Origin: Planctomycetota bacterium
Lineage (GTDB): Bacteria > Planctomycetota > Planctomycetia > Pirellulales > Pirellulaceae
Direction of reading: 5' to 3'
DNA: 64,000 bases
Assembly (NCBI GenBank): GCA_027622275.1
Contig: JAQBZB010000002.1
Span: forward strand, 36,696 to 100,695
The notes under the pieces were generated by a model, which saw only the letters and a program-made list of their open reading frames with translations, was not told the origin of the DNA and did not search any database. Positions within the stretch are counted from its first letter, which is position 1, and each line of letters opens with the position of its first letter. The translations under genes were made by a program, and so were the position numbers. Of the stretch, positions 44,494 through 53,059 are shown in pieces.

Positions 44494-46617
44494 CTAACCC
44501 TCGCCAAAAGGATCTTGATCGCCATTCGCCGGCGCTTCTTCAATATCGAGCAGCTCCTTGGCCTCCCGCTCCTGCTCCAGCAGTTCGACAACTTGCGGGC
44601 GCAGTTGCTCGATCTGAGTCTCTTGAGCGTCGAGCTTGCTGACGTACCGCTTGTAAAGTTCGCCGCCGCGATCCAACTCGCGCATGTTCTCGCGAATCCG
44701 CTTCTGTTCCTGGTCGATGGTCGACAACTCGCTTTCGATCGCCGTACGCGCCGCGACGATTTTCTGCCACTCCTGGCGCTGTTGCATGAACTTGCGGATG
44801 GCGGCTTTGACTTCGTCCGAGACCGCTTGCTCGGAGAGGAAGACAGTTAACGCGGCGTCTTCGATCGACAGGATCGCCAGGAACTGCTCGGTGATCTGAG
44901 CCTCGACGACTTCGAACGACTTTGATTGATTAGGATCGATGGGCACCGAGAAGCGATACAGCGACCGCGTCTTCTCCGTCGGCTCGGCTGGCGAGACGAG
45001 TTCTCGTGCCTCGTACAGCAGCTGTTCGATCAAAATATTTCGTGGCTCATCGCTCGAGTTCTTGATCGTATAGATCGTGGTCTCGGCGTGACGATGCTTG
45101 GTGTGAAGCCCCGTCTTGTCGAAGGTGACGCCGACGAGTTCCGGCGGCGAGGTCTCGTGCTTGGTGACGATTTCCGTATCAAGATCCAGCGCGTAGCTGA
45201 TCAATCGCTCGGCCTTCGGCGGCACGTCGCTGATCTGCGCGTCGCCGGCATATTCCGAATCGTCGAAGACCGTAATCGGCCCCTGCATGAGATGCAAATC
45301 GGTCTCGTTCGTCAGCCGCAGGCCGTGCAGCGGATGCTTGCTCTCGGCATCCCAATTGTAGATCGAAAGTTTCTCCGCTTTCACGCGATGATTCACGATT
45401 GGCAGCATGGCGGAGTGTTGCTTCTTCAAGTTGACGGGCAACTCGATCGAGTAACGGAAGAACTCGCCGACTTCCTCGGCGCGGGACTTAAACATTTGAC
45501 TTTCGTCGTTGTCCGGTGCGACAACAGGTATGAGGCTCGTTACAAAAGGTCTTTGTCCGCCGAACGTGCCGCCGCCACCTCCGAATCCGCCGCCTCCACC
45601 CATGCCTCCACCGAATCCTCCGGCTCCACCAAACCCTCCGCCTCCAAGACCTGATCCAAACACCAGCGGCTTGCCACCGGCTGCTCCATGCGCCAAAAGA
45701 TCTTGATCGTGAAGGCGGGAAGTCAATCCGGCGAATGCTTCGGGCGTGACCAACGGGCGGTCGAAGTAGAGCGGTTCGTACAAGTCCATCCGATACGAGA
45801 TCGGGCGGCCGCTGACGAGACTCAGCTGCACACCGTCCCAATCATTATCGGTCATGTTCTCGACAATGGCCCAGCCTTGCAGCAACGCCGGTTTGTCATC
45901 TTCCAAGACGAGCCGATAGGTTGTCTTCCAGACGGGAAACTCACGCACATAGCCGACCGCGACGCGGCGTTTGCCCGCGCCTTTGAAGCTGAGCGACACA
46001 GCCTTCTGATCGGCGTCGCGCGATGCGGCGAGCAATTGCAGCGCCTCCTGCAGCTCGGTGTTCAGCTGGTCGTCGGTCAGCTGGAGCCGTTCGATCTCGC
46101 CGACGCGGATGCGCTGCAGTCCCAGGCTCGTCAGCAGCAGGACGAAATCCGTCTCGATCGCGGGCCCTTCGCCCACGGCGATCGAGCCGGTACTGACGCC
46201 GATGACTTTCCCACGGATCTGTGCCGGTGTGGAGATTTCCACTTCGTGCCCGCGCAATTGACGCAGCAAGCCCGCCAGAGATGTGTCGCCTGTCAGATCG
46301 AGCGCGAACGTCCGCAGAGCGCGAGCGAGCGGCTCGCGGGCTTCGTACGTGACCGCCGACACTTGTCCGCCGTCGAAATCGCGCGCGACCATGCTCTTCA
46401 GCAGATCGTTGACATCTTCGACGTTGAACCGCATGGCCACCTCCTGGTTGCCTTCGACTTGTCCGACGTGATCGAAGTACGCGACGCCGGACGTAAACGC
46501 GACGACGCGGACCAGCGGCAGCGGCTCGGGTTCGGCGGCCTGAGCGGCACCAAGGAAGACAGACATCGCAACGACAATCGCGCACTGCGACCGCAAACCG
46601 GAAAGATCGAAAGACAT
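44494..46617 (-). CDS. DUF4139-family exported protein with Gly-rich insert
   Basis: This 707-aa protein has a signal peptide (about 1-27, ending GAAQAA). An N-terminal domain with FTSGVAYFDHVGQVEG follows, then a DUF4139-like middle (VGYVREFPVWKTTYRLVL, TDNDWDGVQLSLVSGRP). An extreme Gly/Phe insert (about 318-355, repeats of GGFGGA/GGMGGG type) and a C-terminal coiled coil (about 610-690, SELSTIDQEQKRIRENMREL) complete it. The function of the family is unknown; related proteins are envelope or cell-surface proteins. The Gly-rich loop looks like a flexible surface segment. It stands alone, convergent with the SMP-30 gene. Confidence 0.8.
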   Translation of the reverse strand: MSFDLSGLRSQCAIVVAMSVFLGAAQAAEPEPLPLVRVVAFTSGVAYFDHVGQVEGNQEVAMRFNVEDVNDLLKSMVARDFDGGQVSAVTYEAREPLARALRTFALDLTGDTSLAGLLRQLRGHEVEISTPAQIRGKVIGVSTGSIAVGEGPAIETDFVLLLTSLGLQRIRVGEIERLQLTDDQLNTELQEALQLLAASRDADQKAVSLSFKGAGKRRVAVGYVREFPVWKTTYRLVLEDDKPALLQGWAIVENMTDNDWDGVQLSLVSGRPISYRMDLYEPLYFDRPLVTPEAFAGLTSRLHDQDLLAHGAAGGKPLVFGSGLGGGGFGGAGGFGGGMGGGGGFGGGGGTFGGQRPFVTSLIPVVAPDNDESQMFKSRAEEVGEFFRYSIELPVNLKKQHSAMLPIVNHRVKAEKLSIYNWDAESKHPLHGLRLTNETDLHLMQGPITVFDDSEYAGDAQISDVPPKAERLISYALDLDTEIVTKHETSPPELVGVTFDKTGLHTKHRHAETTIYTIKNSSDEPRNILIEQLLYEARELVSPAEPTEKTRSLYRFSVPIDPNQSKSFEVVEAQITEQFLAILSIEDAALTVFLSEQAVSDEVKAAIRKFMQQRQEWQKIVAARTAIESELSTIDQEQKRIRENMRELDRGGELYKRYVSKLDAQETQIEQLRPQVVELLEQEREAKELLDIEEAPANGDQDPFGEG

Positions 46618-46843
46618 AGGAGTTCTCCGCGCTCGTTAGGCCCCCATCCCGGACCTGCGTCTTCAATGCAGCGTCTGGCCGCTCGCTGCGACAGGTTCGA
46701 TTGGTAATCCGCTGTGGGGTCTGTGCATTCTAACGAGGCGTGATCGCGATTCCAACTTTTTTCGCGAACGGTGGCAACTCGCACACCCACTCGCCTATAA
46801 TGTCCGGTGGCAAGGGTCGGTTCGCAGCAGAGAGAGGTTGAAT

Positions 46844-47614
46844 ATGTCTCCGTCGTTTCGTTGCGCCGCGATCGCGGCTGGCTTGTTGGTCTTGGGTATC
46901 TGCCCGGTGGCTTCGGCACAGATCTCGTTGGGAATTGGAAATCCGACGCACCGCGACGCCGAAGCTCGCATTCTTCGGCAGTTGGAGAGTCGCGATTCGT
47001 TTATCTTCACCGAGATGCCACTCACGAAGTTCGTGCAGTTGATTCGTGATCGGTTTGGTATCAATGTCCACATCGACCGGAAGGCGCTCGAAGACTTTGG
47101 CATCGACACCGCGACTCCCGTATCCGTCCACTTACAGGAAGCTACGCTCGAATCAGGTCTCACTCTGGTGCTTGAACCGCTCGAACTCACCTGGATAATC
47201 CGGAATGAATCTCTCGAGATCACCACACCCGAACAGGCGGAATCACTCCTAGAGACGCGCATCTATCCCGTGCGTGATCTCGTGCTGCTCGAATTTCAAC
47301 GCACGGTCGACGCCGATTTCGACAGTTTGATCGACATGATCACGTCCACCATCGCCGCGGATTCGTGGGACGAAGTCGGCGGTCCGGGTGCGATCGAGGC
47401 GAATTGGAACTCCTTGTCGCTGGTAATCAGTCAAACTTGGAGCACGCATCGGCGGATTGAACCGCTGCTGACGACGTTACGCACAGCCCGCGATTTGCAG
47501 GGAATTGTGCCTGTCCAGACCGGGGCGATTCGCACTTTCGCGGCACGGCCGCCGCGGCAATATCGCGCAACCGCCAACTCGGCCTGGCAACGACCGCGCA
47601 TGTACGAAGAGTGA
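46844..47614 (+). CDS. Secretin/STN-like short exported protein
   Basis: This 256-aa protein has a Sec signal (CAAIAAGLLVLGICPVASA). An N0/STN-type domain follows (FTEMPLTKFVQLIRDRFGIN, HLQEATLESGLTLVLEPLEL, TWIIRNESLEITTPEQAES). A second ring-building-like domain (PVRDLVLLEFQRTVDADFDS, then IEANWNSLSLVISQTW) comes next. It lacks the secretin barrel, so it probably interacts with a secretin or acts as a stand-alone periplasmic ring domain. Planctomycetes have many such truncated GspD-N-like proteins. It is monocistronic, with the DUF1571 gene convergent 26 bp away. Confidence 0.72.
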   Translation: MSPSFRCAAIAAGLLVLGICPVASAQISLGIGNPTHRDAEARILRQLESRDSFIFTEMPLTKFVQLIRDRFGINVHIDRKALEDFGIDTATPVSVHLQEATLESGLTLVLEPLELTWIIRNESLEITTPEQAESLLETRIYPVRDLVLLEFQRTVDADFDSLIDMITSTIAADSWDEVGGPGAIEANWNSLSLVISQTWSTHRRIEPLLTTLRTARDLQGIVPVQTGAIRTFAARPPRQYRATANSAWQRPRMYEE

Positions 47615-47639
47615 GCGAAGACTGCCGTCGCTCAACGCG

Positions 47640-48485
47640 TTACGGATAATCGTACGCCTCGTTGTTGGGATCGAAGTCGGCGTCCGTTAAGCCAACATTC
47701 AGCTTGATATTGCGGTACGTGTACTCTTCTTCGAGCACTGGCTCGCCGCCCGGTTCGGTCGGCCAAGACCAGGCCGCATAGCGCACGGGAACACCCAGTG
47801 TTTCGTCGATGAATATACGGGCGCGATAGAAAGTGAAGTGATCCCGCGGGACGGGATGAATCACTTCGATCAACGTACAGACATATTTATCGACTTGCGC
47901 CCCTTTGTAAAACTTGACCTCACATTCGCCGTACTTGAGATCATTCGCCCCGCGCTCGAGCAGTTCTTCGACCAGCTTCTGGATGCCGATGTCGGTGATC
48001 GGATACCGCTGCCCCATCATCGCCAGAAAGCCTTGTGGCGGAAGATAGAATCGCTTGAATCCCAGGAGCCCCGTCTCGTGGGCAATGATTTTGTTGTCGT
48101 TGGCACCCTCGACCCAGATCACTTCCCGACCGGCGACCGCGTCGGGCTTCAGGAACTTCAAGTAAACCGCGAACGGCACGACGACTTTGCCATCCTTGTC
48201 AACCTTGCGGTTGCGGACCTTGGCCGAAACGAACTCATGCTCCGTCAGCTTGCCTTTAATCCGCTCGCGTTTGATCATCGTGGCCGTGTAGTCGTTGACC
48301 TTCTCCTCGATCAGCTGCAGCCCTTCCTTGGCCCGTTCCAACGCTGGATCAAGCGGGTGACTGCCGGCGCGCTGTTGCTCGATCTCTTGGGCCAGCAGCG
48401 GCGCGGCGGCGAAGATCATGCCTGCCAGAACGAGTTGCAGATTTCGGATCGTGGGACGATTCGTGAGGCGGGGAGAAATCTTCAT
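47640..48485 (-). CDS. DUF1571 exported protein
   Basis: This 281-aa protein has a signal peptide (LQLVLAGMIFAAAPLLAQEI) and the DUF1571 body (VNDYTATMIKRERIKGKL, VYLKFLKPDAVAGREVIWVE, EVIHPVPRDHFTFYRARIFI). The fold is a lipoprotein-carrier-like (LolA/LppX-type) half barrel, which suggests lipid or hydrophobic ligand binding in the periplasm. GGAG 6 bases before the ATG at 48485 supports the start. No partner is evident nearby. Confidence 0.85.
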   Translation of the reverse strand: MKISPRLTNRPTIRNLQLVLAGMIFAAAPLLAQEIEQQRAGSHPLDPALERAKEGLQLIEEKVNDYTATMIKRERIKGKLTEHEFVSAKVRNRKVDKDGKVVVPFAVYLKFLKPDAVAGREVIWVEGANDNKIIAHETGLLGFKRFYLPPQGFLAMMGQRYPITDIGIQKLVEELLERGANDLKYGECEVKFYKGAQVDKYVCTLIEVIHPVPRDHFTFYRARIFIDETLGVPVRYAAWSWPTEPGGEPVLEEEYTYRNIKLNVGLTDADFDPNNEAYDYP

Positions 48486-48612
48486 CGGTGCTCCATGCAT
48501 AAGGTAGGACTGCTCACATTACTCAAGCCGCGAAAAGTACGCAACCAGCCGATCGATGGGTCGCGCCTTGGCAGGGCTTTTGTTTTGTTTAATCTGTGAC
48601 GAGCGCAGATGA

Positions 48613-48681
48613 GTAGCATGGCCTCGCAGGCCGTGTGTTTCCGGCATTCCCAAGCTGACACGGCCTACGAGGCCATGCTAC
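48613..48681. repeat. Long palindrome (GTAGCATGGCCTCGCAGGCC)
   Basis: Arms at 48613-48636 and 48658-48681 pair with one mismatch around a 21-base loop. It has the same general form as the other planctomycete palindromes here but a distinct arm sequence. Confidence 0.85.
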
Positions 48682-48780
48682 TTCTTGCGCAACTTCAAAC
48701 AAACAAAGGCCCCGCGTGTCTTGGTGGCGGAGTTGCTTCGCGAAAACGCTTGGTGTCTACTGAGTCGGGTTTAAGTTTGG

Positions 48781-48826
48781 AGGGTGGGCTGTGCCCACCT
48801 TGATCTTGGTGGGCACAGCCCACCCT
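48781..48826. repeat. Perfect 19-bp-arm palindrome (AGGGTGGGC family)
   Basis: Arms AGGGTGGGCTGTGCCCACC at 48781-48799 and 48808-48826 are perfectly complementary around an 8-base loop. It is the third copy of the family also found at 20775-20822 and 28251-28301. It ends 17 bp before the FG-GAP start codon. Confidence 0.92.
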
Positions 48827-48843
48827 ACTCGGGAGTCACCATC

Positions 48844-50064
48844 ATGAACGATACGTCGCGAACTTGCCTCGGTCTTTTCATTATTGCCGCTGGGTCAAGC
48901 TTCGCCTCTGCTAGCGAACTTGAGTTCCGCGATCAGGAGCTGCCAACCCGCCTGACTGTCGGCTACGCGGTGCGGTTGATCGATATGAACCACGACGATC
49001 GTTTGGACATCGCGATCGTTGATAGCAAGCGACTGCTGTGGTTGGAGAATCCGAATTGGAACGAGCACATCATGCTCGACACCCCGTCTCAGCCGAACGA
49101 CAACGTCTGCTTCGCGCCCCATGATATTGACGGTGACGGGCGGCTCGATTTTGCGATCGGCTCCGACTGGCAACCCGGCAATACCGCGTCGGGTGGATCC
49201 ATTGGCTGGGTCTCTCCGGGCAAGACGATTAACGATCCGTGGACCTACCACGCGATCGGCGAAGAGCCGACGACTCATCGGATGCGGTTCGCGGATATCG
49301 ACGCGGACGGGAAAGACGAATTGATCGTCGCGCCGCTCAAGGGCCGCGATACGACCGGGCCCGATTTCGCCGAGCATGGAGTGCGGCTGCTGTGTTACGA
49401 AGTTCCCAAGGATCCGGTGAACGGCCCCTGGACACAGAAAGTCATCACCGACCAGCTGCACGTCATGCACAACTTCTGGCCCATGCGGCAAGCTGGTAAG
49501 ACGCGGTTGCTCGCCGCGAGCTTTGAAGGAGTGAGCGCGCTGTATCGGCGCGACGATGGCACTTGGGGCCGCGTCCATGTCGGTGCCGGCGACCAGGTCT
49601 CGGCACCGAATCGCGGCGCGAGCGAGATCCGCTCCGGCGAACTCGGACCCGATCGGCCTTACTTCGCGACGATTGAACCTTGGCACGGCGACAAGGTCGT
49701 TGTCTATACCAAGCCGGACGTGGAGTACGACGGCAGCGGCGAGTGGCTCTGGAAGCGGCAAGTTCTCGACGATCAACTCAAGTGGGGACACGCCGTCTTC
49801 TGTGCTAACCTGGACGATGACGAAGCGCAAGAGTTGATCATCGGCGTCCGAGACGACGTGAATGACGAGCACCGACGCGGCTTGCGAATCTACGATCCGC
49901 AAGACGAGACGGGCTCGGCCTGGAAGCGGACCATCGTCGATCCCGGCAGCGTGGCGATCGAAGATCTCGCCGCGGGTGATCTGAACGGCGATGGCCGGGC
50001 GGATATTGTCGCCGTCGGCCGACAGACGCATAACGTCAAAATCTATTGGAACGAAACGAAGTGA
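48844..50064 (+). CDS. Exported FG-GAP/VCBS-repeat protein
   Basis: This 406-aa protein has a signal peptide (about 1-24) and repeated FG-GAP-type calcium motifs (DMNHDDRLDIAIVD, DIDGDGRLDFAIGS, DIDADGKDELIVAP, DLNGDGRADIVAVG). It is a seven-bladed propeller typical of planctomycete secreted proteins. Its binding partner is unknown. It lies 16 bp before the Ser/Thr kinase gene on the same strand, so the two are probably co-transcribed. Earlier in-frame positions fall in the palindrome, so the ATG at 48844 is preferred. Confidence 0.88.
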   Translation: MNDTSRTCLGLFIIAAGSSFASASELEFRDQELPTRLTVGYAVRLIDMNHDDRLDIAIVDSKRLLWLENPNWNEHIMLDTPSQPNDNVCFAPHDIDGDGRLDFAIGSDWQPGNTASGGSIGWVSPGKTINDPWTYHAIGEEPTTHRMRFADIDADGKDELIVAPLKGRDTTGPDFAEHGVRLLCYEVPKDPVNGPWTQKVITDQLHVMHNFWPMRQAGKTRLLAASFEGVSALYRRDDGTWGRVHVGAGDQVSAPNRGASEIRSGELGPDRPYFATIEPWHGDKVVVYTKPDVEYDGSGEWLWKRQVLDDQLKWGHAVFCANLDDDEAQELIIGVRDDVNDEHRRGLRIYDPQDETGSAWKRTIVDPGSVAIEDLAAGDLNGDGRADIVAVGRQTHNVKIYWNETK

Positions 50065-50080
50065 GAGAAGCTCGTCAATC

Positions 50081-51703
50081 ATGATCAAACAACTGGGCCC
50101 CTATCGAATCATCCGCGTGTTGGGCCGCGGCGGCATGGGGACGGTTTACGAGGGCATTCATGACGAGACGGGGCAGCGGGCCGCCATTAAGGCGCTGCCG
50201 TTGGTGTTGGCCGACGATGGTAACTTTCGCGAACGCTTCATCGGCGAGATCGAAACGCTGAAGCAATTGAAGCATCCCAATATCGTCGAGCTGTTCGGCG
50301 ATGGCGAACAAGATGGGCTGCTGTTTTACGCGATGGAGTTGGTGGAAGGCCAAACCTTGCAGGAAGAGCTGCAGGCCAGGCACAACTTCGAGTGGCCGGA
50401 AGTGCTGCGGATCGGGATCGAGGTTTGCCAGGCTTTGAAGCACGCTCATGATCACGGCATCATCCACCGGGATCTCAAACCCGCCAACCTGCTGCGCACG
50501 CCAGACCGCCAGATCAAGCTGTTGGATTTTGGCATCGCGAAACTGTTCGGAGCGACACATCTGACTGCGGACGGCAGCGTCGTGGGGACGGCGGATTACA
50601 TGGCTCCCGAACAGGCGGAAGGGCGGCCTGTCAGCAATCGGACCGATCTGTTCAGTTTGGGAGCCGTGATGTTCACGCTGCTCACACGGCGTCCTCCCTT
50701 TTCCGGCGGCTCGATTCCCGAAGTCCTGCATCGTCTACGGTACGACGACGCGCCGCTCGTCCGGCGTTATGCACCGTCGGTGCCGATCGAGCTGGAGGAA
50801 GTCATCGATCAACTGCTCAAGAAGGATGCGAAGGATCGCATTCCCACAGCGCTCGTGCTGGCCAATCAATTGAAAGCGATGGAGTACGGCCTGACGACCA
50901 AGACCGTCGCCGATCATCCGGCGATCACGAACAAGCCGCCACAAGTTTCCCCGAACGATCAGGTCACCCGCGAGTCGACCGTCTCGCACACTCCGGCGAC
51001 GGAAGTCTCGCCGACATCGATCGAGCCTCACGCCGGTCGCGTCCCGGCAGAAGATTACTCGTGGAACGATGCGACGGTCGTGACATCGGGGTCGCCGTCC
51101 GAGGGGATCCCCGTTGCGCCCTCCAGCAGCGTGACGATTGCCGACCCATCAACAAGCCAAAATCGATTCACGACGCTCGCCGAACAGCGCCGCGAGCAGG
51201 ACCGCCCCTCGACATGGAAGCTCACCGACCTCGCCAAAATGGCGGCCCTTGTCACGGCGATCGTGGGACTGTTGGGATTCGTCGCCTGGCGGCTCTTGCC
51301 CCCAAGTGCCGATGCCTTGTACGACCAAATTGCAACGGCCGCACGGGAAGGAGATCTCCGCGATGTAACGCCGGAGATGGAACAGTTCGTCGCGGCATAC
51401 GCCGCCGACGCCCGCTCCGGCGAAGTGCGCGACTGGCTGCTCGACATTCAGAGCCAGTATCTCTTCAGCCGGCTTCGCAACCGGGCGATGCGGGCCACGC
51501 TGACCGAAGTTCAACAAGCGTACGTCGAGGCCATGAAACGCCTTGAAACGCAGCCGCAGTCGGCGCGAGACCGCCTGGAAGCGTTGTTGTCGAACTTTGC
51601 CGAAGTGCCCGATGAGGCAGACCCGATTACCTGTCTGGAAGCCGCGCGGCACCAAGTCAAGCGGCTGAGCGCGATCTTGCCCGACAATGCGTCGGACCAG
51701 TGA
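50081..51703 (+). CDS. Membrane Ser/Thr protein kinase (PknB-type)
   Basis: This 540-aa kinase has GRGGMG (15-20), Lys37 (AAIKAL), HRDLKPANLL with Asp131, DFGIAK (149-154) and APEQ (175-178). These motifs make it an active Hanks-type kinase. A Pro/Ser/Thr-rich linker (about 290-375) follows. A single membrane helix (about 388-406, ALVTAIVGLLGFVAWRL) comes next, then an extracytoplasmic helical domain (about 410-540) that could be the sensor. It is translationally close to the FG-GAP gene (16 bp). The ATG at 50081 begins the kinase fold directly. Confidence 0.93.
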   Translation: MIKQLGPYRIIRVLGRGGMGTVYEGIHDETGQRAAIKALPLVLADDGNFRERFIGEIETLKQLKHPNIVELFGDGEQDGLLFYAMELVEGQTLQEELQARHNFEWPEVLRIGIEVCQALKHAHDHGIIHRDLKPANLLRTPDRQIKLLDFGIAKLFGATHLTADGSVVGTADYMAPEQAEGRPVSNRTDLFSLGAVMFTLLTRRPPFSGGSIPEVLHRLRYDDAPLVRRYAPSVPIELEEVIDQLLKKDAKDRIPTALVLANQLKAMEYGLTTKTVADHPAITNKPPQVSPNDQVTRESTVSHTPATEVSPTSIEPHAGRVPAEDYSWNDATVVTSGSPSEGIPVAPSSSVTIADPSTSQNRFTTLAEQRREQDRPSTWKLTDLAKMAALVTAIVGLLGFVAWRLLPPSADALYDQIATAAREGDLRDVTPEMEQFVAAYAADARSGEVRDWLLDIQSQYLFSRLRNRAMRATLTEVQQAYVEAMKRLETQPQSARDRLEALLSNFAEVPDEADPITCLEAARHQVKRLSAILPDNASDQ

Positions 51704-51706
51704 TCA

Positions 51707-51776
51707 TACAAGCACGCAGCGCCGGCGAGTGAGTGCATTACGGTCCAGACTCACTCGCTGGCGCGTCGTGCTTGTA
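51707..51776. repeat. Imperfect palindrome after the kinase gene
   Basis: Arms at 51707-51734 (TACAAGCACGCAGCGCCGGC onward) and 51749-51776 pair with a few mismatches around a 14-base loop. It sits between the kinase stop and the convergent aldolase gene and could end transcription from either side, but it has no T-run. Confidence 0.75.
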
Positions 51777-51811
51777 CTCTCGCGGATCGATGGCAAAAGT
51801 GCGATGGCGAA

Positions 51812-52795
51812 TCAAATATCCGCGATCAACTCGTCATAGAACTTGACGTAGTCGTCTTTGTCCGCCGTCGTGCGGTATTTGATGGCGGCCCGCGGGTGCA
51901 GATTCATCTGACCGGTCAGATTGAAGGCCAGCAACGGCCCCCACTCGACGGTCTCGCGCAGCGGCGTGATGTGATCTTGCAGCAGCTTGATGATCGGACG
52001 CAATTTGAACTTCGGGTTTCGCAGGAATCCTAGCAGCAACTCCATCGGACAGTTGCCCGCGCCGCGTCCCAATCCGGCCATCGTGGCATCCGCCCGATTG
52101 GCTCCCAGGATGATCGCTTCGAGCGTATTGGCGAACGCGAGCTGCATGTTGTTGTGAGCGTGGATGCCGATCTCTTTACCGGTCCCTGCCAGTGCTTCCG
52201 CGTATTTCGTGTAGAGCATGTCGATCTGCTCCCGGTAAAGATGTCCGAAACTGTCGACAATGGACATCGTGCCGGCCGGAGTCGGACGCACGGCTTCGAG
52301 TACCGTGTCGATCTCGGCTTCCGTGATACTCGAGACAGCCATCAAGTTGGCGGACGTCTCGTAACCCAGCTCGTGACAATGCCGGATCATGTCGACCGCT
52401 TCGGAGACTTGATTCGCGTAGAACGCAACTCGAATCATCCCGAGCACACTCTGATCGCACGGGACGATCTTGTCCTTCCAGTCGCTCTTTCCCGCGTCGG
52501 CCATCGCCACCAGCTTCAACCCCGTCTTGTCGTCATCGTGGTCCCCGACGACGCGATTCAGATCCTCTTCGTCACAGTGACGCCACGCGCCGAAGTCCGC
52601 TTTCGGGAACTGGCTGACCGAGTTTTTGTAACCAATTTCCATGTAATCGACGCCGGCCTGAACACAGGTGTCGTAAACGGCCCGGACCAACTCGTCGGTG
52701 AATTGATGGTTGTTGATCAATCCACCATCCCGGACGGTGCAGTCGAGGACTTTCAATTCGGGACGGTACGTGATCCAAGGTGCTTTGTCAGACAT
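51812..52795 (-). CDS. DRE-TIM (HMGL-like) aldolase/synthase
   Basis: This 327-aa TIM barrel of the DRE-TIM superfamily has the metal/base motif LDCTVRDGGLINNH (the DRE position reads TVRDGG), YMEIGYKNS, SIVDSFGHLY, and HAHNNMQLAFANTLEAI with metal His residues. It is followed by GRGAGNCPMELLLG. It resembles 4-hydroxy-2-oxovalerate aldolase and related enzymes; the substrate is not certain. No partner dehydrogenase is adjacent. The ATG at 52795 is chosen because the earlier frame lacks family sequence. Confidence 0.85.
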   Translation of the reverse strand: MSDKAPWITYRPELKVLDCTVRDGGLINNHQFTDELVRAVYDTCVQAGVDYMEIGYKNSVSQFPKADFGAWRHCDEEDLNRVVGDHDDDKTGLKLVAMADAGKSDWKDKIVPCDQSVLGMIRVAFYANQVSEAVDMIRHCHELGYETSANLMAVSSITEAEIDTVLEAVRPTPAGTMSIVDSFGHLYREQIDMLYTKYAEALAGTGKEIGIHAHNNMQLAFANTLEAIILGANRADATMAGLGRGAGNCPMELLLGFLRNPKFKLRPIIKLLQDHITPLRETVEWGPLLAFNLTGQMNLHPRAAIKYRTTADKDDYVKFYDELIADI

Positions 52796-53059
52796 GGTTC
52801 TCGCTCGGAGTAGGCTGGATTCGGTAGGGTCGGTCGGCAATTTCCGGTCGGCTTCCGCCGTGCGGCACACCCTCCGGCAGGCCGGTGGGTAGTAACAAAC
52901 CACACATTCTGATTCGAGAGGTCGCGATCCGCAACCTGGGGCTCGCGAACTTTTACCCGGCGGATATTAGTACAACGCCGAAGCTTTCAATGACGATCCG
53001 TGGGCATTATGCTGGGCGTCACTCTTCGACAAGGAACCTTCAGACGAAAGCTCGACTCG

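Larger units (their letters stand above)
48486..48843. other. Intergenic region with two palindromes
   Basis: About 360 bp between divergent DUF1571 and FG-GAP genes. It holds two unrelated palindromes: 48613-48681 and 48781-48826. The promoters for the two genes must lie here, but no clear motif was recognised. Confidence 0.5.
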
